Counted from the stretch's first letter, positions 24,463-33,161 are shown. The stretch: DNA of 64,000 nucleotides from Kiritimatiellia bacterium (GCA_017406465.1 JAFQYM010000024.1:1-64000), one strand, 5' to 3'. Numbers and translations: made by a program. Notes: generated from the sequence alone by a model not told the origin.

Positions 24463-26235
24463 CTATTCAAGGACGATTTCGGCGACAGACGAGACGCGTT
24501 TCACGGTCATCGGGCCGGAAAGGACTATGTTGCCCTGGCGCATAAGCCCAGAGAACGTCCAGCGGCACGTGCCGGATTTCGTGTCCTCCGGGTTCCAGGC
24601 GGCCTCGCCGCCGTTCAATCCGAAAGACATCTCGATCCTATTCCCCACGGAGAAAGTCTCGGGCTTCACGTCCCCCTTGTAGTTCTGGAAGTCGTCGCCG
24701 GAAGGCGCTGGCGTGGAAAAGTCCCACCTGAGGCCGTCGTGCTGTGGATGGAGCGGATGCCTGAGGATGCTGGTGGCACCGTCCGCCGCGACGGCGAATG
24801 AGAACGCGATGACGCTGTCAGACTCACCCGCCGCCTCGATCACTGGCGTTTCCGTAGGCAGGCATACCGCGCTTATGCGCGTCACCATGGTCGCCGTGGT
24901 GGGCACGACGGCCGAACCTGCGTACAGACGGTATGTGTAAGTGCCGTCGGCGGCAATCTCGCCTGCCGTGACGACACGCTGGAGGAGCCGCACCTTTCCG
25001 TTGGCGTCTATGTGGATCGGCAGTCGCAGCTTCGCCGCACCGCCGGTTTCCGTCCCGACCGTGCTACCAGGCGCAAGTACGTGGTCGAACTGCACGTCTG
25101 CCACCCAGAGCCCGACCGGCAACGCGGCGTCGGGCACCACGACGCCCGACGTCTCGCCCGCGAGCGGCACGACCACCTTCGCGTGCGAATCGCCGTCCTC
25201 CGTAATGCGCAGGAGCGCCCCGAACGAAAGCCCCTTCACGAGCGAGGAAAAGGCCGTGCGGTCGAGACCGAACTCCAACCTCCACGTCTCGTCCGGCGCA
25301 AGCTCCTTCTTCGTCACCGGACCGTAGCCGGAGAGCGCGGCGGACCATGCGGCGTTTGTGCGGGCAACGTCGGCATCGCGCACGTGGAGGCAGAGGGGAA
25401 GCGTACCGGACAGCTGAAGCTCCGCCGCGTTCGCGGCCTGCTCAAGGGCCACGGAGACCGTGCGCGGGGACTTGCCGTCGTTTCGCACCGTGAGCGTCGC
25501 CTTGACCCCGTTCTGCCCGAAGTCTATTCCATTCATCGGCGAGACGAAAAGCACGCCCGACCAGTCGCTCAGGTCGTCAGACGGCAGGAGCAGCACATCG
25601 CCGTCGGAGACTTTCGAGTTCCAGGTGCGCACTTCTAACGGGCCTGGTCCGGCGTCAAGGTTGTCGCCCACGATGCGGTAGTACACGCGGCTCTTCACGC
25701 CTTCGCACGGGGAGCCCTCGAGGTATGCGGATATATCCGTCTGCTGAGTCGTGGAAAAGCCGAAGAAGTTGTACACGGCGTTCGTGCCGCTCACGTGCCA
25801 CGTAGTGCGAGGCGCGGCGGGGACGCCGCGAATTGTCACGGAATGGCTTTCATTCGTGCAGTATGTCACGAGAACCGAGCCGGCAGGAACGCGACTAAGC
25901 GACGACGCCTCGGGAAAACCTCGCTTCCAGAGGGCCATCGACGAGCCGGTTAGCCCCTCTGAGTCCCAGTCTGCGCCGAACTGGCGTGTCGCGAGGAACG
26001 AAGCGGGGTCGTAGAGCCCGACATGGTCGACGGGCCAGTCGGCGAAGAGGTCATCCGCCGCCGCGTCCGGCGCAACCTCGACATACACCGCATTCCATCC
26101 TTGCACCAAGGAAAGACTCTGGGTTGTGTAGGGTGCGACCGCCCCGGCGACGAGCGGAAACACGCATGCGAAAGACAGGCATACGCCCGACAGTCGCGCA
26201 GTCAGCCTTTTTCCCCTGAACATGACAAAGCCCAT
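24463..26235 (-). CDS. Secreted 'GWNA' family protein, copy 2
   Basis: This 590-residue paralogue of the protein at 5078-6802 shares LVQGWNAVYVEVAP near the mature N-terminus, FADWPVDHV, the C-terminal HPQHDG, APSGDDFQNY, VKPE and the closing WTFSGL motif. The N-terminus MGFVMFRGKRLTARLSGVCLS leads into a signal peptide (FACVFPLVAGAVA). Start at 26235 is preferred over the internal Met because GAAAGGTG lies 5 nt upstream. It is the first gene of the large minus-strand secreted array. No enzyme motif is recognisable; it appears largely beta-structured. Confidence 0.8.
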   Translation of the reverse strand: MGFVMFRGKRLTARLSGVCLSFACVFPLVAGAVAPYTTQSLSLVQGWNAVYVEVAPDAAADDLFADWPVDHVGLYDPASFLATRQFGADWDSEGLTGSSMALWKRGFPEASSLSRVPAGSVLVTYCTNESHSVTIRGVPAAPRTTWHVSGTNAVYNFFGFSTTQQTDISAYLEGSPCEGVKSRVYYRIVGDNLDAGPGPLEVRTWNSKVSDGDVLLLPSDDLSDWSGVLFVSPMNGIDFGQNGVKATLTVRNDGKSPRTVSVALEQAANAAELQLSGTLPLCLHVRDADVARTNAAWSAALSGYGPVTKKELAPDETWRLEFGLDRTAFSSLVKGLSFGALLRITEDGDSHAKVVVPLAGETSGVVVPDAALPVGLWVADVQFDHVLAPGSTVGTETGGAAKLRLPIHIDANGKVRLLQRVVTAGEIAADGTYTYRLYAGSAVVPTTATMVTRISAVCLPTETPVIEAAGESDSVIAFSFAVAADGATSILRHPLHPQHDGLRWDFSTPAPSGDDFQNYKGDVKPETFSVGNRIEMSFGLNGGEAAWNPEDTKSGTCRWTFSGLMRQGNIVLSGPMTVKRVSSVAEIVLE

Positions 26236-26273
26236 TTATCACCTTTCTTCCGTTCAGTAGTTATAATTCTTGC

Positions 26274-26771
26274 TTACGATTGATGAATGCGGTCGTTTGC
26301 CGCGGCAACTTTGGAGCGGAGTTCTTCCTTGTGGGCGCGGAACTTCTCGCGCAGCGCGGGATCGGCCGTTCCAAGTATCTGCACCGCGAGGAGCGCGGCG
26401 TTCGTGGGGCCGGCCGAACCGACGGCGACAGTCGCGACAGGAACGCCCGAGGGCATCTGAACCGTCGCGTAGAGCGCGTCGAGCCCGTTGAGCGCCCCGC
26501 CCGCGACTGGAATCCCGATGACAGGGAGGACTGTCGCCGCGGCAAGTACGCCGCCGAGATGCGCTGCGCCGCCGGCGGCCGCGATGATGACCTTGAGCCC
26601 GCGAGATTCGGCTGTCTTCGAATACTCAATGGCGACATCGGGCGTCCTGTGCGCGGAGATTACGCGCGTCTCGTAGGAAACGCCGAACTTGTCTAATGTC
26701 TCGCACGCCTTTTTCACAAGCGGCCAGTCCGAGTCCGAACCCATGACTATTCCAACGACTGCTTCTGCCAT
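26274..26771 (-). CDS. purE: N5-carboxyaminoimidazole ribonucleotide mutase PurE
   Basis: The 165 residues are full family length. It interconverts N5-CAIR and CAIR in de novo purine synthesis in the cytoplasm. Diagnostic motifs are MGSDSDW (residues 10-16), SAHRTP with catalytic His41, GGAAHLGGVLAA and MPSGVPVATVAVGSAGPTNAALLA. Purine partners such as purK are not adjacent; instead it follows an acyltransferase gene after about 28 nt, with its own Shine-Dalgarno (GGAAAGGA). It may be the distal gene of the operon that begins with ExbB or be independently transcribed. Confidence 0.97.
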   Translation of the reverse strand: MAEAVVGIVMGSDSDWPLVKKACETLDKFGVSYETRVISAHRTPDVAIEYSKTAESRGLKVIIAAAGGAAHLGGVLAAATVLPVIGIPVAGGALNGLDALYATVQMPSGVPVATVAVGSAGPTNAALLAVQILGTADPALREKFRAHKEELRSKVAAANDRIHQS

Positions 26772-26799
26772 ATCGTAATTCCTTTCCTTGGTAATTAAA

Positions 26800-27432
26800 T
26801 CACTTGAGCGGTGCGGCGGGATTGCCGAGCACCGTGACGCCTGGATCGACGTCGACGAAGACGGCCGAGCCCGCCCCGACTACGGCACCTGCGCCTATCT
26901 TGCGGCGCGGCGCGACGACCGAGCCAGGGTAAACAGCAGCCCCTTCCCCGACCTTGACGGCACCGCCAACCGAGCACTGCGCGTAGACGTGCGCGAAGTC
27001 GCCAAGGACGGTATCGTGACCAACCGAGCTCGAATGGAACACCGAGACATGCCGCCCGACGGCGATGTCGACGGTAAGCGAGACATGCGGCGCGATGAAC
27101 GAACCCTCGCCAACGACAACATTGGGGCCTATCGTCGCCGTCCTGTGGATTATCGAAATGAACTTAGCGCCCTTCTTCTCAAGAGCAGAGACGCAGCGGC
27201 GACGCGAAGCGATGCTGCCGAGCGCGGTGATGAAAACGTCGTCCGCGTCAGGGACATAGGAATCCGGCGAGCCGACGATTGGCGGATAGCCGGCAAAGCC
27301 GTCGAGCGCCGTCGGCTTCGCGTCGAGAAAGCCCTTGATGTCAAACTCGGTTCCGAAGCCGACCGCCTCGCGCGCCGCGCCGAACATCTCGCGGCCAAAA
27401 CCGCCTGCGCCGACTATCACAAGATGCTTCAT
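26800..27432 (-). CDS. NeuD/PglD-like sugar O-acyltransferase
   Basis: The start is set at 27432 (MKHLVIVGAGGFGREMF), which overlaps the stop of the acyl carrier protein gene by ATGA; upstream Met codons lie inside that gene. The protein has 210 residues. Residues 1-90 are a Rossmann-like nucleotide-sugar binding domain and residues about 95-205 form a left-handed beta-helix of hexapeptide repeats (ATIGPNVVVGEGSFIAPHVSLT, GHDTVLGDFAHVYAQCSVGG). The family acylates amino sugars, usually using acetyl-CoA. Its position next to a dedicated acyl carrier protein and a glycosyltransferase suggests modification of a surface glycan; an ACP-bound donor is possible but unproven. Confidence 0.85.
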   Translation of the reverse strand: MKHLVIVGAGGFGREMFGAAREAVGFGTEFDIKGFLDAKPTALDGFAGYPPIVGSPDSYVPDADDVFITALGSIASRRRCVSALEKKGAKFISIIHRTATIGPNVVVGEGSFIAPHVSLTVDIAVGRHVSVFHSSSVGHDTVLGDFAHVYAQCSVGGAVKVGEGAAVYPGSVVAPRRKIGAGAVVGAGSAVFVDVDPGVTVLGNPAAPLK

Positions 27433-27656
27433 GGCTCCACCCCCGCCGCCGCCATAAGGTCGGCTACTGTCTTGCACTTCTCAAGCTCGGCCGCCGAAAG
27501 CGCCTTGCCGAAGCGCTGCTGAATCATGACGCGGAGCGCAAACGCCGTAAGCGAGTCCCAAAGTGGCCCCGCGCGGAAATCTGTGTCTGGCGAGACGGAC
27601 GGAACCTCAAGTGCCCCGGCGACCCTATCAAGAAATTCCTGTGCGGTACTCGTCAT
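27429..27656 (-). CDS. Acyl carrier protein-like protein
   Basis: The start at 27656 (MTSTAQEFLDRVAG) gives 75 residues, the standard ACP size. The phosphopantetheine attachment site is WDSLTAFALRVMI, with the Ser in the canonical D-S-L context, followed by helix III/IV sequence (LEKCKTVADLMA). ATGA overlaps link it to the glycosyltransferase upstream and the NeuD-like acyltransferase downstream, so the three are co-translated. This is not the housekeeping fatty-acid ACP context (no fab genes). It probably carries an acyl or aminoacyl group for glycan decoration. A -10-like TATACT lies 8 nt before the ATG, inside the preceding gene. Confidence 0.85.
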   Translation of the reverse strand: MTSTAQEFLDRVAGALEVPSVSPDTDFRAGPLWDSLTAFALRVMIQQRFGKALSAAELEKCKTVADLMAAAGVEP

Positions 27657-28660
27657 TTCCAGATAGTATACCATATTCCGCGCAACATAACGACTGCGGC
27701 GGCGACGAGCGGTTTCCTCAAAGAAAGCGGAAACGCCTTGATGGAAGAGCGCACAAACGGATCGGAAAGGTATTCGCGCAGGCACTTCTGCCCTTCGCCG
27801 CGCGCAAGTCGGCCGCAAATCGTGCACGAGAGGATTTCAAGCGCGGAAAAGACGCACGACGCCGCGTAGAGAGGCCCAAGCGCTCCGCCTTCCGCCTCGT
27901 CGAGGGCGCGACGCTTGGCAAGAAGCCGAAGCTTGTTGCGGCAAAGCCGTGCACCGTCGCGGGGTATCGACCTCATCGCGCCATCGTCACGCGCCGTAAC
28001 GCAGTATATCTCCTGCGGTACACACGTCATCGACTTTGCGCGGAGAAGAACCTCCGAGACGAACATCGCGTCCTCGTAGAGCTCGATCGTCTCGTCGAAG
28101 CGAACGTTCTCGAGAAGTTCGCGGCGAAACGCCATTCTCCACACGCCCGCCATCTCGCGATCAGCAAAAAGCGGCTTGCCCGCATACCACGCGCGAACAT
28201 CGTCGAAGGAATAGCCAAAGACACGCGGCAAATAACCCGCGCGTATCTCCGCGTTCGTGTGAAAGCGATAGTCACCCTTTAGCTGCGAACCCTCGTAGGC
28301 GCACACGCAGACATCGGCGCCGTCGCGGTCAAGGGCAGTCGCCATCGCCGTGAAATAGTCGCCATGTACCGTGTCGTCCGGATCTACGAAGAATACGAGC
28401 CGACCCTTTGCCATGTCGAGCGCGGTGTTCCGCGCGGCAGATACGCCGCGATGCGGACGGGCGACAACTTTAAGCCGAGGTTCCGTCGCGGCGGAAGATT
28501 CGAGAATGGCGAGCGTCCTGTCGGTCGAACCGTCGTCGACGGCAATTACCTCGGCATTGGCGAGAAGCGCCGCGAACACACTTTCAAGGCAGCGGGCGAG
28601 ATACGGCTCCACGTTCCAGCAGGGAACTACGACGCTGATCTCGACGGATTGCGCGGTCAT
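27653..28660 (-). CDS. Family 2 glycosyltransferase
   Basis: The protein has 335 residues. The N-terminal GT-A fold shows ISVVVPCWN, VDDGSTD (residues 41-47), GVSAARNTAL and the DxD-type motif FFVDPDD (residues 91-96). The middle region has GVWRMAFRRELLE and DETIELYEDAMF, typical of the catalytic side of family 2 enzymes acting on polysaccharide or lipooligosaccharide. The C-terminal helix (PLVAAAVVMLRGIW) may associate with the membrane. Both ends overlap neighbours by 4 nt: the VWA protein upstream and the ACP downstream. Donor and acceptor sugars are unknown. Confidence 0.9.
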   Translation of the reverse strand: MTAQSVEISVVVPCWNVEPYLARCLESVFAALLANAEVIAVDDGSTDRTLAILESSAATEPRLKVVARPHRGVSAARNTALDMAKGRLVFFVDPDDTVHGDYFTAMATALDRDGADVCVCAYEGSQLKGDYRFHTNAEIRAGYLPRVFGYSFDDVRAWYAGKPLFADREMAGVWRMAFRRELLENVRFDETIELYEDAMFVSEVLLRAKSMTCVPQEIYCVTARDDGAMRSIPRDGARLCRNKLRLLAKRRALDEAEGGALGPLYAASCVFSALEILSCTICGRLARGEGQKCLREYLSDPFVRSSIKAFPLSLRKPLVAAAVVMLRGIWYTIWK

Positions 28661-30273
28661 TTCAGCTTCGCGTCTATCGCGGCCTCTTCAGCCCAGGCAC
28701 CGGCAAGCGCCGGATCTGTGGCGATTTTGCCAAGCGGCACCTTGAAGAACGCCTCGTAGGTCTTCTTGCCGTTGAGGCCCTTAAGCGAAAACGCGACTTC
28801 GCTGCGCCCCTTCGGAACGCGCCCCACTATCGTCACCGTGTCGCCGCGATAGAGGTTCTTGATGAGACGCGGATACGCCTCGGCCTGCGAATTGGCGGCA
28901 AATACGACGCGGATATCCGAGAGTACTGGGTCGCGGAAGCGGTCTGAAAGCTTCTCTATCCCGGAACCAGCTTTCCAGCGAAGCCCGCCGTATATGAAGC
29001 TTTCGCCGCGGTTGCCGTGGGTAAGTACGTCGATAAGCTCGCGGTTGGCGCTTTCCTTGACGCCGTACATATAGACGGAGACGAGACCGTCGTTCAGGTC
29101 GGTGAACTTCGAAAGTATCTGCGCCGTGTCGCTGACGCCGGCATTGGCGTCGCCGTCCGTCACGACAAGCGCTATGAGCGGCCTCGCCGGGTCGCGCGGG
29201 AGCGTGAGAAGCGAGCGGATTGTGCCGAAGACGTCCGTACGCCCGTAGGCGGAGAGATTGGCGAGCCACTTGTCGGCGGCGGCGAACGACGCCTGGTCGC
29301 ACTCCTGCCAGCGGCGGAAAGCGTAGGAGAAGCTGTTGCGGAACGCGACGAGGTTGAACCTGTCGCCTGTGTTGAATGCCGAGCGCAATATCTGCTTGGC
29401 GGCGTGGCGGCAGCTCGCGAGGCGCTCCGAGCCGATCGAGCCGGACGCGTCGATGATGACGACCACGTCCTTCGGCACTACGGGAAGCTCGGCCTTCGGC
29501 GTGACATTAAGCCGGAAATACGTCCACTGCGCGTCCTCGAACCTGGACGCCGACAGATTCACAAACTTCTCGAGGGGCGCGGCCTCGTCGACTTTCATCA
29601 GCTCGCGGATTGCGTCCTTCTCCTGCTCGACGATCTTCTCGTCTACCCTGTCGTAGACTTCCTGCGAAGGCACGAACTTCGGCGCCGACGGCTTCTTGTC
29701 CGCGGCTATCGAAGTGCGCTCCACGGGATCTGCGGCAAACGTTGGAACTGCGATCTTCGCATCGGGGACGCCAAACGACGCCGGCATCGTGAACATTGCG
29801 CCTGGCGCGAAATCGGGAGCCGTGAGGGCGCGGCTCTTCGGAACGGAGAACTCCGCTACAGGGAGCGGGTCGGGCGCGGCAGACTCGGAAAGCTCCAGCG
29901 GCGACGCCTCGAACTTCTCGGCAGGGACGGGAACCGACGAAAGCTCCGGCGCCGCGGGTGCCGGCACATCGCCGTCCCAGTGTTTCTCGGTGCTGTCGGG
30001 AATCTGCTCCGTCGCGGGCCCAACGGGCTCGTCGGCCTCGGCCTCGGGAGCCTCCTTCGCGGACATTATGTCCTTGATTCGCTCGATGCGCACGGGGTCT
30101 TCGATCTCTTCGTAGTCGCTGACGCGCATCGCCTCGCGGTGGGGCGAGCGGAGCGACGAGCGGTCGACATGCGTCATCACCTGGGCGCGAATCCCGAACA
30201 TGAGCGCTACATGCGCCCCGATCGAGAGGACAATCGCCACGACAAGCAGGTTCTCGCGGCTCTCCCTCGTCAT
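28657..30273 (-). CDS. TonB-topology von Willebrand factor A protein
   Basis: The start at 30273 (MTRESRENLLVVAIVLS) overlaps the TPR gene stop by ATGA and gives 538 residues. A single membrane helix lies at residues about 8-27. A long Pro/Ala/Glu-rich linker (about 30-250) follows, then a VWA domain (about 268-450) with a complete-looking MIDAS: DASGS (275-279), a Thr in the YGRTDVFG segment, and TDGDANAG. An N-terminal anchor plus extended periplasmic linker is the topology of TonB or TolA, but the C-terminal domain is VWA. With ExbB and ExbD in the same operon it may be driven by their proton channel. Metal-dependent binding of a partner is the family expectation. Confidence 0.85.
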   Translation of the reverse strand: MTRESRENLLVVAIVLSIGAHVALMFGIRAQVMTHVDRSSLRSPHREAMRVSDYEEIEDPVRIERIKDIMSAKEAPEAEADEPVGPATEQIPDSTEKHWDGDVPAPAAPELSSVPVPAEKFEASPLELSESAAPDPLPVAEFSVPKSRALTAPDFAPGAMFTMPASFGVPDAKIAVPTFAADPVERTSIAADKKPSAPKFVPSQEVYDRVDEKIVEQEKDAIRELMKVDEAAPLEKFVNLSASRFEDAQWTYFRLNVTPKAELPVVPKDVVVIIDASGSIGSERLASCRHAAKQILRSAFNTGDRFNLVAFRNSFSYAFRRWQECDQASFAAADKWLANLSAYGRTDVFGTIRSLLTLPRDPARPLIALVVTDGDANAGVSDTAQILSKFTDLNDGLVSVYMYGVKESANRELIDVLTHGNRGESFIYGGLRWKAGSGIEKLSDRFRDPVLSDIRVVFAANSQAEAYPRLIKNLYRGDTVTIVGRVPKGRSEVAFSLKGLNGKKTYEAFFKVPLGKIATDPALAGAWAEEAAIDAKLK

Positions 30274-32177
30274 TTCGCCGCCTCCCGATGTTCGTCCAAG
30301 ATCTTCTTCGCCTCGGCGCAAAGCTCCTCGTCCGCAAAGAGCGCGGTCACTACCGTCGCGTACTTCCTCGCAGTCTCGACATCGCCCTTCGCCGCGGCAT
30401 TCTTCGCGAGCGCGACATACGCCTCGGCACGGGCACGCGGAGACTCCGAGTTAAGCTCGACGGCGCGTCGCAGCGTCGCGTCCGCCTTGTCGTGCTCGCC
30501 AAGGCCAAGCTCGAGCTTGCCGAGGGCAAGCGAGGCAGGCGCGAGGTCGGCGATGCACGCGTTCTCGGCCATCGCCTTCCTGTACGCCTCGACGGCCTTC
30601 GTGAAGTTCTCGGCTTTCTCCTCGACAGTTCCCATGAGGACATGGCCGGCCTGCCGCCATTCGGCGGAATCGCCCGCTATGAGCTGGGTCGCGCAGATCT
30701 TCGCCTCCTCGCCGCCGAGCAGCTTACCGACCGAAAGCGCCTTGGATGCGGACATGCGATCCGTCGCGCCCTCGCGCACGAGCTTCGCATACTCCGTCTT
30801 CGCCTCGTCGGTCTTCCCGGAGCGCCAGGCATAGTCGGCGAGCATGAGCCGCGCCTCGCGCGACTCGTCGAGAGGGAGCCCCGCGGAAAGCGCTTCTTTA
30901 AGGAACTCCGCGCCCTCCTGCTCGTGCTCGAGCTGCACCGCCGAGACGCCGCGCCAGTAGAGCGATTCCGCGCGGCGCTTCTGGTTGCGCCCCGATGAAA
31001 GCGCCTCGGCGAGAGCAAGCTCGCAGGCAGACCACTTCTTTGCGCGCGCGGCGATCATCGCCTTGCGGAAAAGCGCCTCGGCGGCATCGTCAGTCCCGGG
31101 GAACTTGGATGCAGTCTCCGCATACTGCGCCTCGGCCTCGGCCGTCTTGCCTGTCGACTCGTAGGCCCAAGCGAGCCGCAGAGAGTCACACGAAAGTCCC
31201 GAGAGGGCGTATGCCCTCTTCGCGTTCTCTATGACGCCTGGCTGGTTGCCGCCCGACGACGCTGAATCAAAGCCAATGCGGGCAAGCGGCAGTTCCGCGT
31301 TTGAGCGGAAGCGCCCCTGGGGGAACTTCTCGAGATACGACTTGAAAAAGCGCATGGCCGACTCGTTGTCGCCCGTCGCGTAGGCGCAAGCGCCGAGCAG
31401 GTAGGCGAAGTCGTCGGTGGAACCGTCTCCGCAGAGCGCCGCGCAGTCGGCATACTTCCCGCCAAGGTAGCTGCTCCACGCCGTCATTGTCCTCACGTCT
31501 GCGGCGTGCTTCCCGCTGGGGTAACGCTTAAGGTAGCGACCGAAAATGCTCGCGGCCTCACCGTACTTCTTCTCGTTGTAGCTCTGGACGGCGGCAAGAT
31601 AGAGCGCGTCTTCGGAGAACTTCGATTCCTTGCCGAAGGCGATGCCGAGAAGGAGCTCGACGGCCTTGCGACGGGCCTGGGCGTCGGGCGACTTCACGAG
31701 AATCGCCGCACGGTGGAAATCGGCGTAGGGCGCGTACTTGCCCTTTGGGTCAAGGCGCACGGACTGCGCGAGCGTCTCGGGGTCGTTCGCGGCGGAACCG
31801 AGGTAGTAGAGCGCTGCTGCGCGGATATCAGCCGCAACGCGGTCGGAGTCAAGCACCTTTAGTTCGGAAGTGCGCTCTTCGGGCGTTCCGGCGAGCGCGC
31901 GCATCAGCCGCGAGCGGTCTGCGCGCGCGGAAGTCGGATACTTCTCGATCAGTTCGCCGTATTCCCTGCGGGCGTCGGCCGACTTGCCAAGCGCCCTGTC
32001 GCACTCGGCAAGACGGTACAGGAGTTCGTCTGCGGGAACCGCCTTCTCGCCGCGAAGCGCCGCGTACTCCTCTTTCGCCGCGGCGTATTCGCCGCGGTTG
32101 AAGAGCCGGTCGGCCATCGCGAGACGGTCGGCGGGCAGGACCGCGATTGCGGCGAGGATTAGCGCCGAAAGCGTCAT
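30270..32177 (-). CDS. Tetratricopeptide-repeat periplasmic protein
   Basis: The start at 32177 (MTLSALILAAIAVLPADRLA) is preceded by GGAAGGGAAGGA and overlaps the ExbD stop by ATGA; 635 residues. A weak signal peptide or anchor is followed by TPR repeats along the whole length (LFNRGEYAAAKEEYAAL, ALGKSADARREYGELIEKYP, KKYGEAASIFGRYLKRYPSGKHA, SAMRFFKSYLEKFPQGRF, KTAEAEAQYAETASKFPG), of YbgF/BamD-like flavour. In the TonB/Tol neighbourhood such proteins scaffold envelope complexes. Role inferred: periplasmic partner of the ExbB-ExbD-VWA complex. Confidence 0.88.
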   Translation of the reverse strand: MTLSALILAAIAVLPADRLAMADRLFNRGEYAAAKEEYAALRGEKAVPADELLYRLAECDRALGKSADARREYGELIEKYPTSARADRSRLMRALAGTPEERTSELKVLDSDRVAADIRAAALYYLGSAANDPETLAQSVRLDPKGKYAPYADFHRAAILVKSPDAQARRKAVELLLGIAFGKESKFSEDALYLAAVQSYNEKKYGEAASIFGRYLKRYPSGKHAADVRTMTAWSSYLGGKYADCAALCGDGSTDDFAYLLGACAYATGDNESAMRFFKSYLEKFPQGRFRSNAELPLARIGFDSASSGGNQPGVIENAKRAYALSGLSCDSLRLAWAYESTGKTAEAEAQYAETASKFPGTDDAAEALFRKAMIAARAKKWSACELALAEALSSGRNQKRRAESLYWRGVSAVQLEHEQEGAEFLKEALSAGLPLDESREARLMLADYAWRSGKTDEAKTEYAKLVREGATDRMSASKALSVGKLLGGEEAKICATQLIAGDSAEWRQAGHVLMGTVEEKAENFTKAVEAYRKAMAENACIADLAPASLALGKLELGLGEHDKADATLRRAVELNSESPRARAEAYVALAKNAAAKGDVETARKYATVVTALFADEELCAEAKKILDEHREAAK

Positions 32178-32596
32178 TCCTTCCCTTCCGAGTTGTCGGT
32201 GGCGAGCGAGAAGTTCCATATTCCCGCAGCGCGGCACGTATCAATCAGCTCGACAAGGGCCTCGTAGCGCACTTCCTTGTCGGCACGGATTATCACCGGC
32301 TGGCCGGGATAGAACTTCACGACCTTCGAAAGTCGCGCGCAAAGGTCGCCGAGCGTGAGCGCGACGGAATTAACCGATATTTTGCCATCCTTCGAGAGGT
32401 TGACGATTATCTCCCCGGGCAGCCGCTCCGGCGTCTCGGCGGTCTTCGCGTTGGGGAGCTTTATCGAGATCTCGCTCTCCCACTGCGAAAACACGCTGAC
32501 CGTCACGAAGAAGCAGAGCAGCAGGAAGATCACGTCGAGCATCGACGTCAGGGCGAACGTCGTCGCCTTCGGCTGGCTTCTCTTCTTGAACTTCAT
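32174..32596 (-). CDS. ExbD/TolR-family protein
   Basis: The 140 residues match the family. A cytoplasmic basic N-terminus (KFKKRSQPKATTFALTS) precedes one transmembrane helix (MLDVIFLLLCFFVTVSVF) that carries the essential Asp21, followed by a periplasmic domain (residues about 45-132) with IIVNLSKDGKISVN and VIIRADKEVRYEALVELIDTCRAAG, the standard ExbD/TolR ending. It pairs with the ExbB-like protein upstream to make a proton-driven motor in the inner membrane. No TonB or TolA is encoded beside it; the VWA protein two genes on is the likely client. Confidence 0.93.
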   Translation of the reverse strand: MKFKKRSQPKATTFALTSMLDVIFLLLCFFVTVSVFSQWESEISIKLPNAKTAETPERLPGEIIVNLSKDGKISVNSVALTLGDLCARLSKVVKFYPGQPVIIRADKEVRYEALVELIDTCRAAGIWNFSLATDNSEGKE

Positions 32597-32621
32597 TCCT
32601 GGCCTCTCCTTGTGGGCGACG

Positions 32622-33122
32622 TCAGACGGTTTGAGAGGCGAAGTGCTCTACGACACGCTCCTCGACCTCCGCGATGCGGCGCTGTGCGCGGCGGCGGAAG
32701 AACGCGTAGGCGAGAAGCGAGGGGATCGCGACCACGAGGCCGAAGATCGTCGTGACGATCGCCTGCGAGACGCCTTGGGCGAGCACCATCGGCTTCGCGC
32801 CCGCCGAGACGTCGGAGGCGATTCCGCCGAAGGCCTGGAACATGCCGAGCACCGTGCCGAGAAGCCCGACGAGCGGAGCGATCGCGCCGAGGTCCGCAAG
32901 CCACTCGACCTGAGACATGAGGCGGTCAGCGACTCTGCCGCCTTCCGATTCCGGGTCCTTCGACGCGCAGATGCGCGAGACCGCCTCTGGAACGACTATT
33001 CCGGCGCGCTGCGAATACCAGAGATATATAATGAGCGCGAGCGCCCATACAGAGAATAGCGCGAGTACCCACATGAGCGGGCCTCCGTAGTTCCATGCCT
33101 GTTCGAAGGTGATGTCGTTCAT
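32622..33122 (-). CDS. ExbB/TolQ/MotA-family proton channel protein
   Basis: This 166-residue protein has three transmembrane helices at residues about 15-36, 76-98 and 120-142. The conserved MotA/TolQ/ExbB core is clear: LADLGAIAPLVGLLGTVLGMFQAFGGIA and GVSQAIVTTIFGLVVAIPSLLAYAFF. It is the first gene of the overlapping operon and has its own promoter and Shine-Dalgarno (GGAAAGGAAGGAC). Together with ExbD it should convert the proton gradient into motion of a periplasmic partner. Confidence 0.93.
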   Translation of the reverse strand: MNDITFEQAWNYGGPLMWVLALFSVWALALIIYLWYSQRAGIVVPEAVSRICASKDPESEGGRVADRLMSQVEWLADLGAIAPLVGLLGTVLGMFQAFGGIASDVSAGAKPMVLAQGVSQAIVTTIFGLVVAIPSLLAYAFFRRRAQRRIAEVEERVVEHFASQTV

Positions 33123-33152
33123 TTGTCCTTCCTTTCCTGTAAGCTTTTGTAA

Positions 33153-33161
33153 ATTATATCA
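33153..33161 (-). promoter_or_regulatory. Extended -10 promoter of the ExbB operon
   Basis: The minus strand reads TTTTGATATAATTTAC: a perfect TATAAT with TGn extension, 30 nt before the ExbB ATG at 33122. Confidence 0.7.

Noticed and set aside
26274-27432. Sialic acid synthesis cluster because of the NeuD-like protein
   Set aside because: No neuA, neuB or neuC homologue is adjacent; the neighbours are an ACP, a glycosyltransferase and purE.
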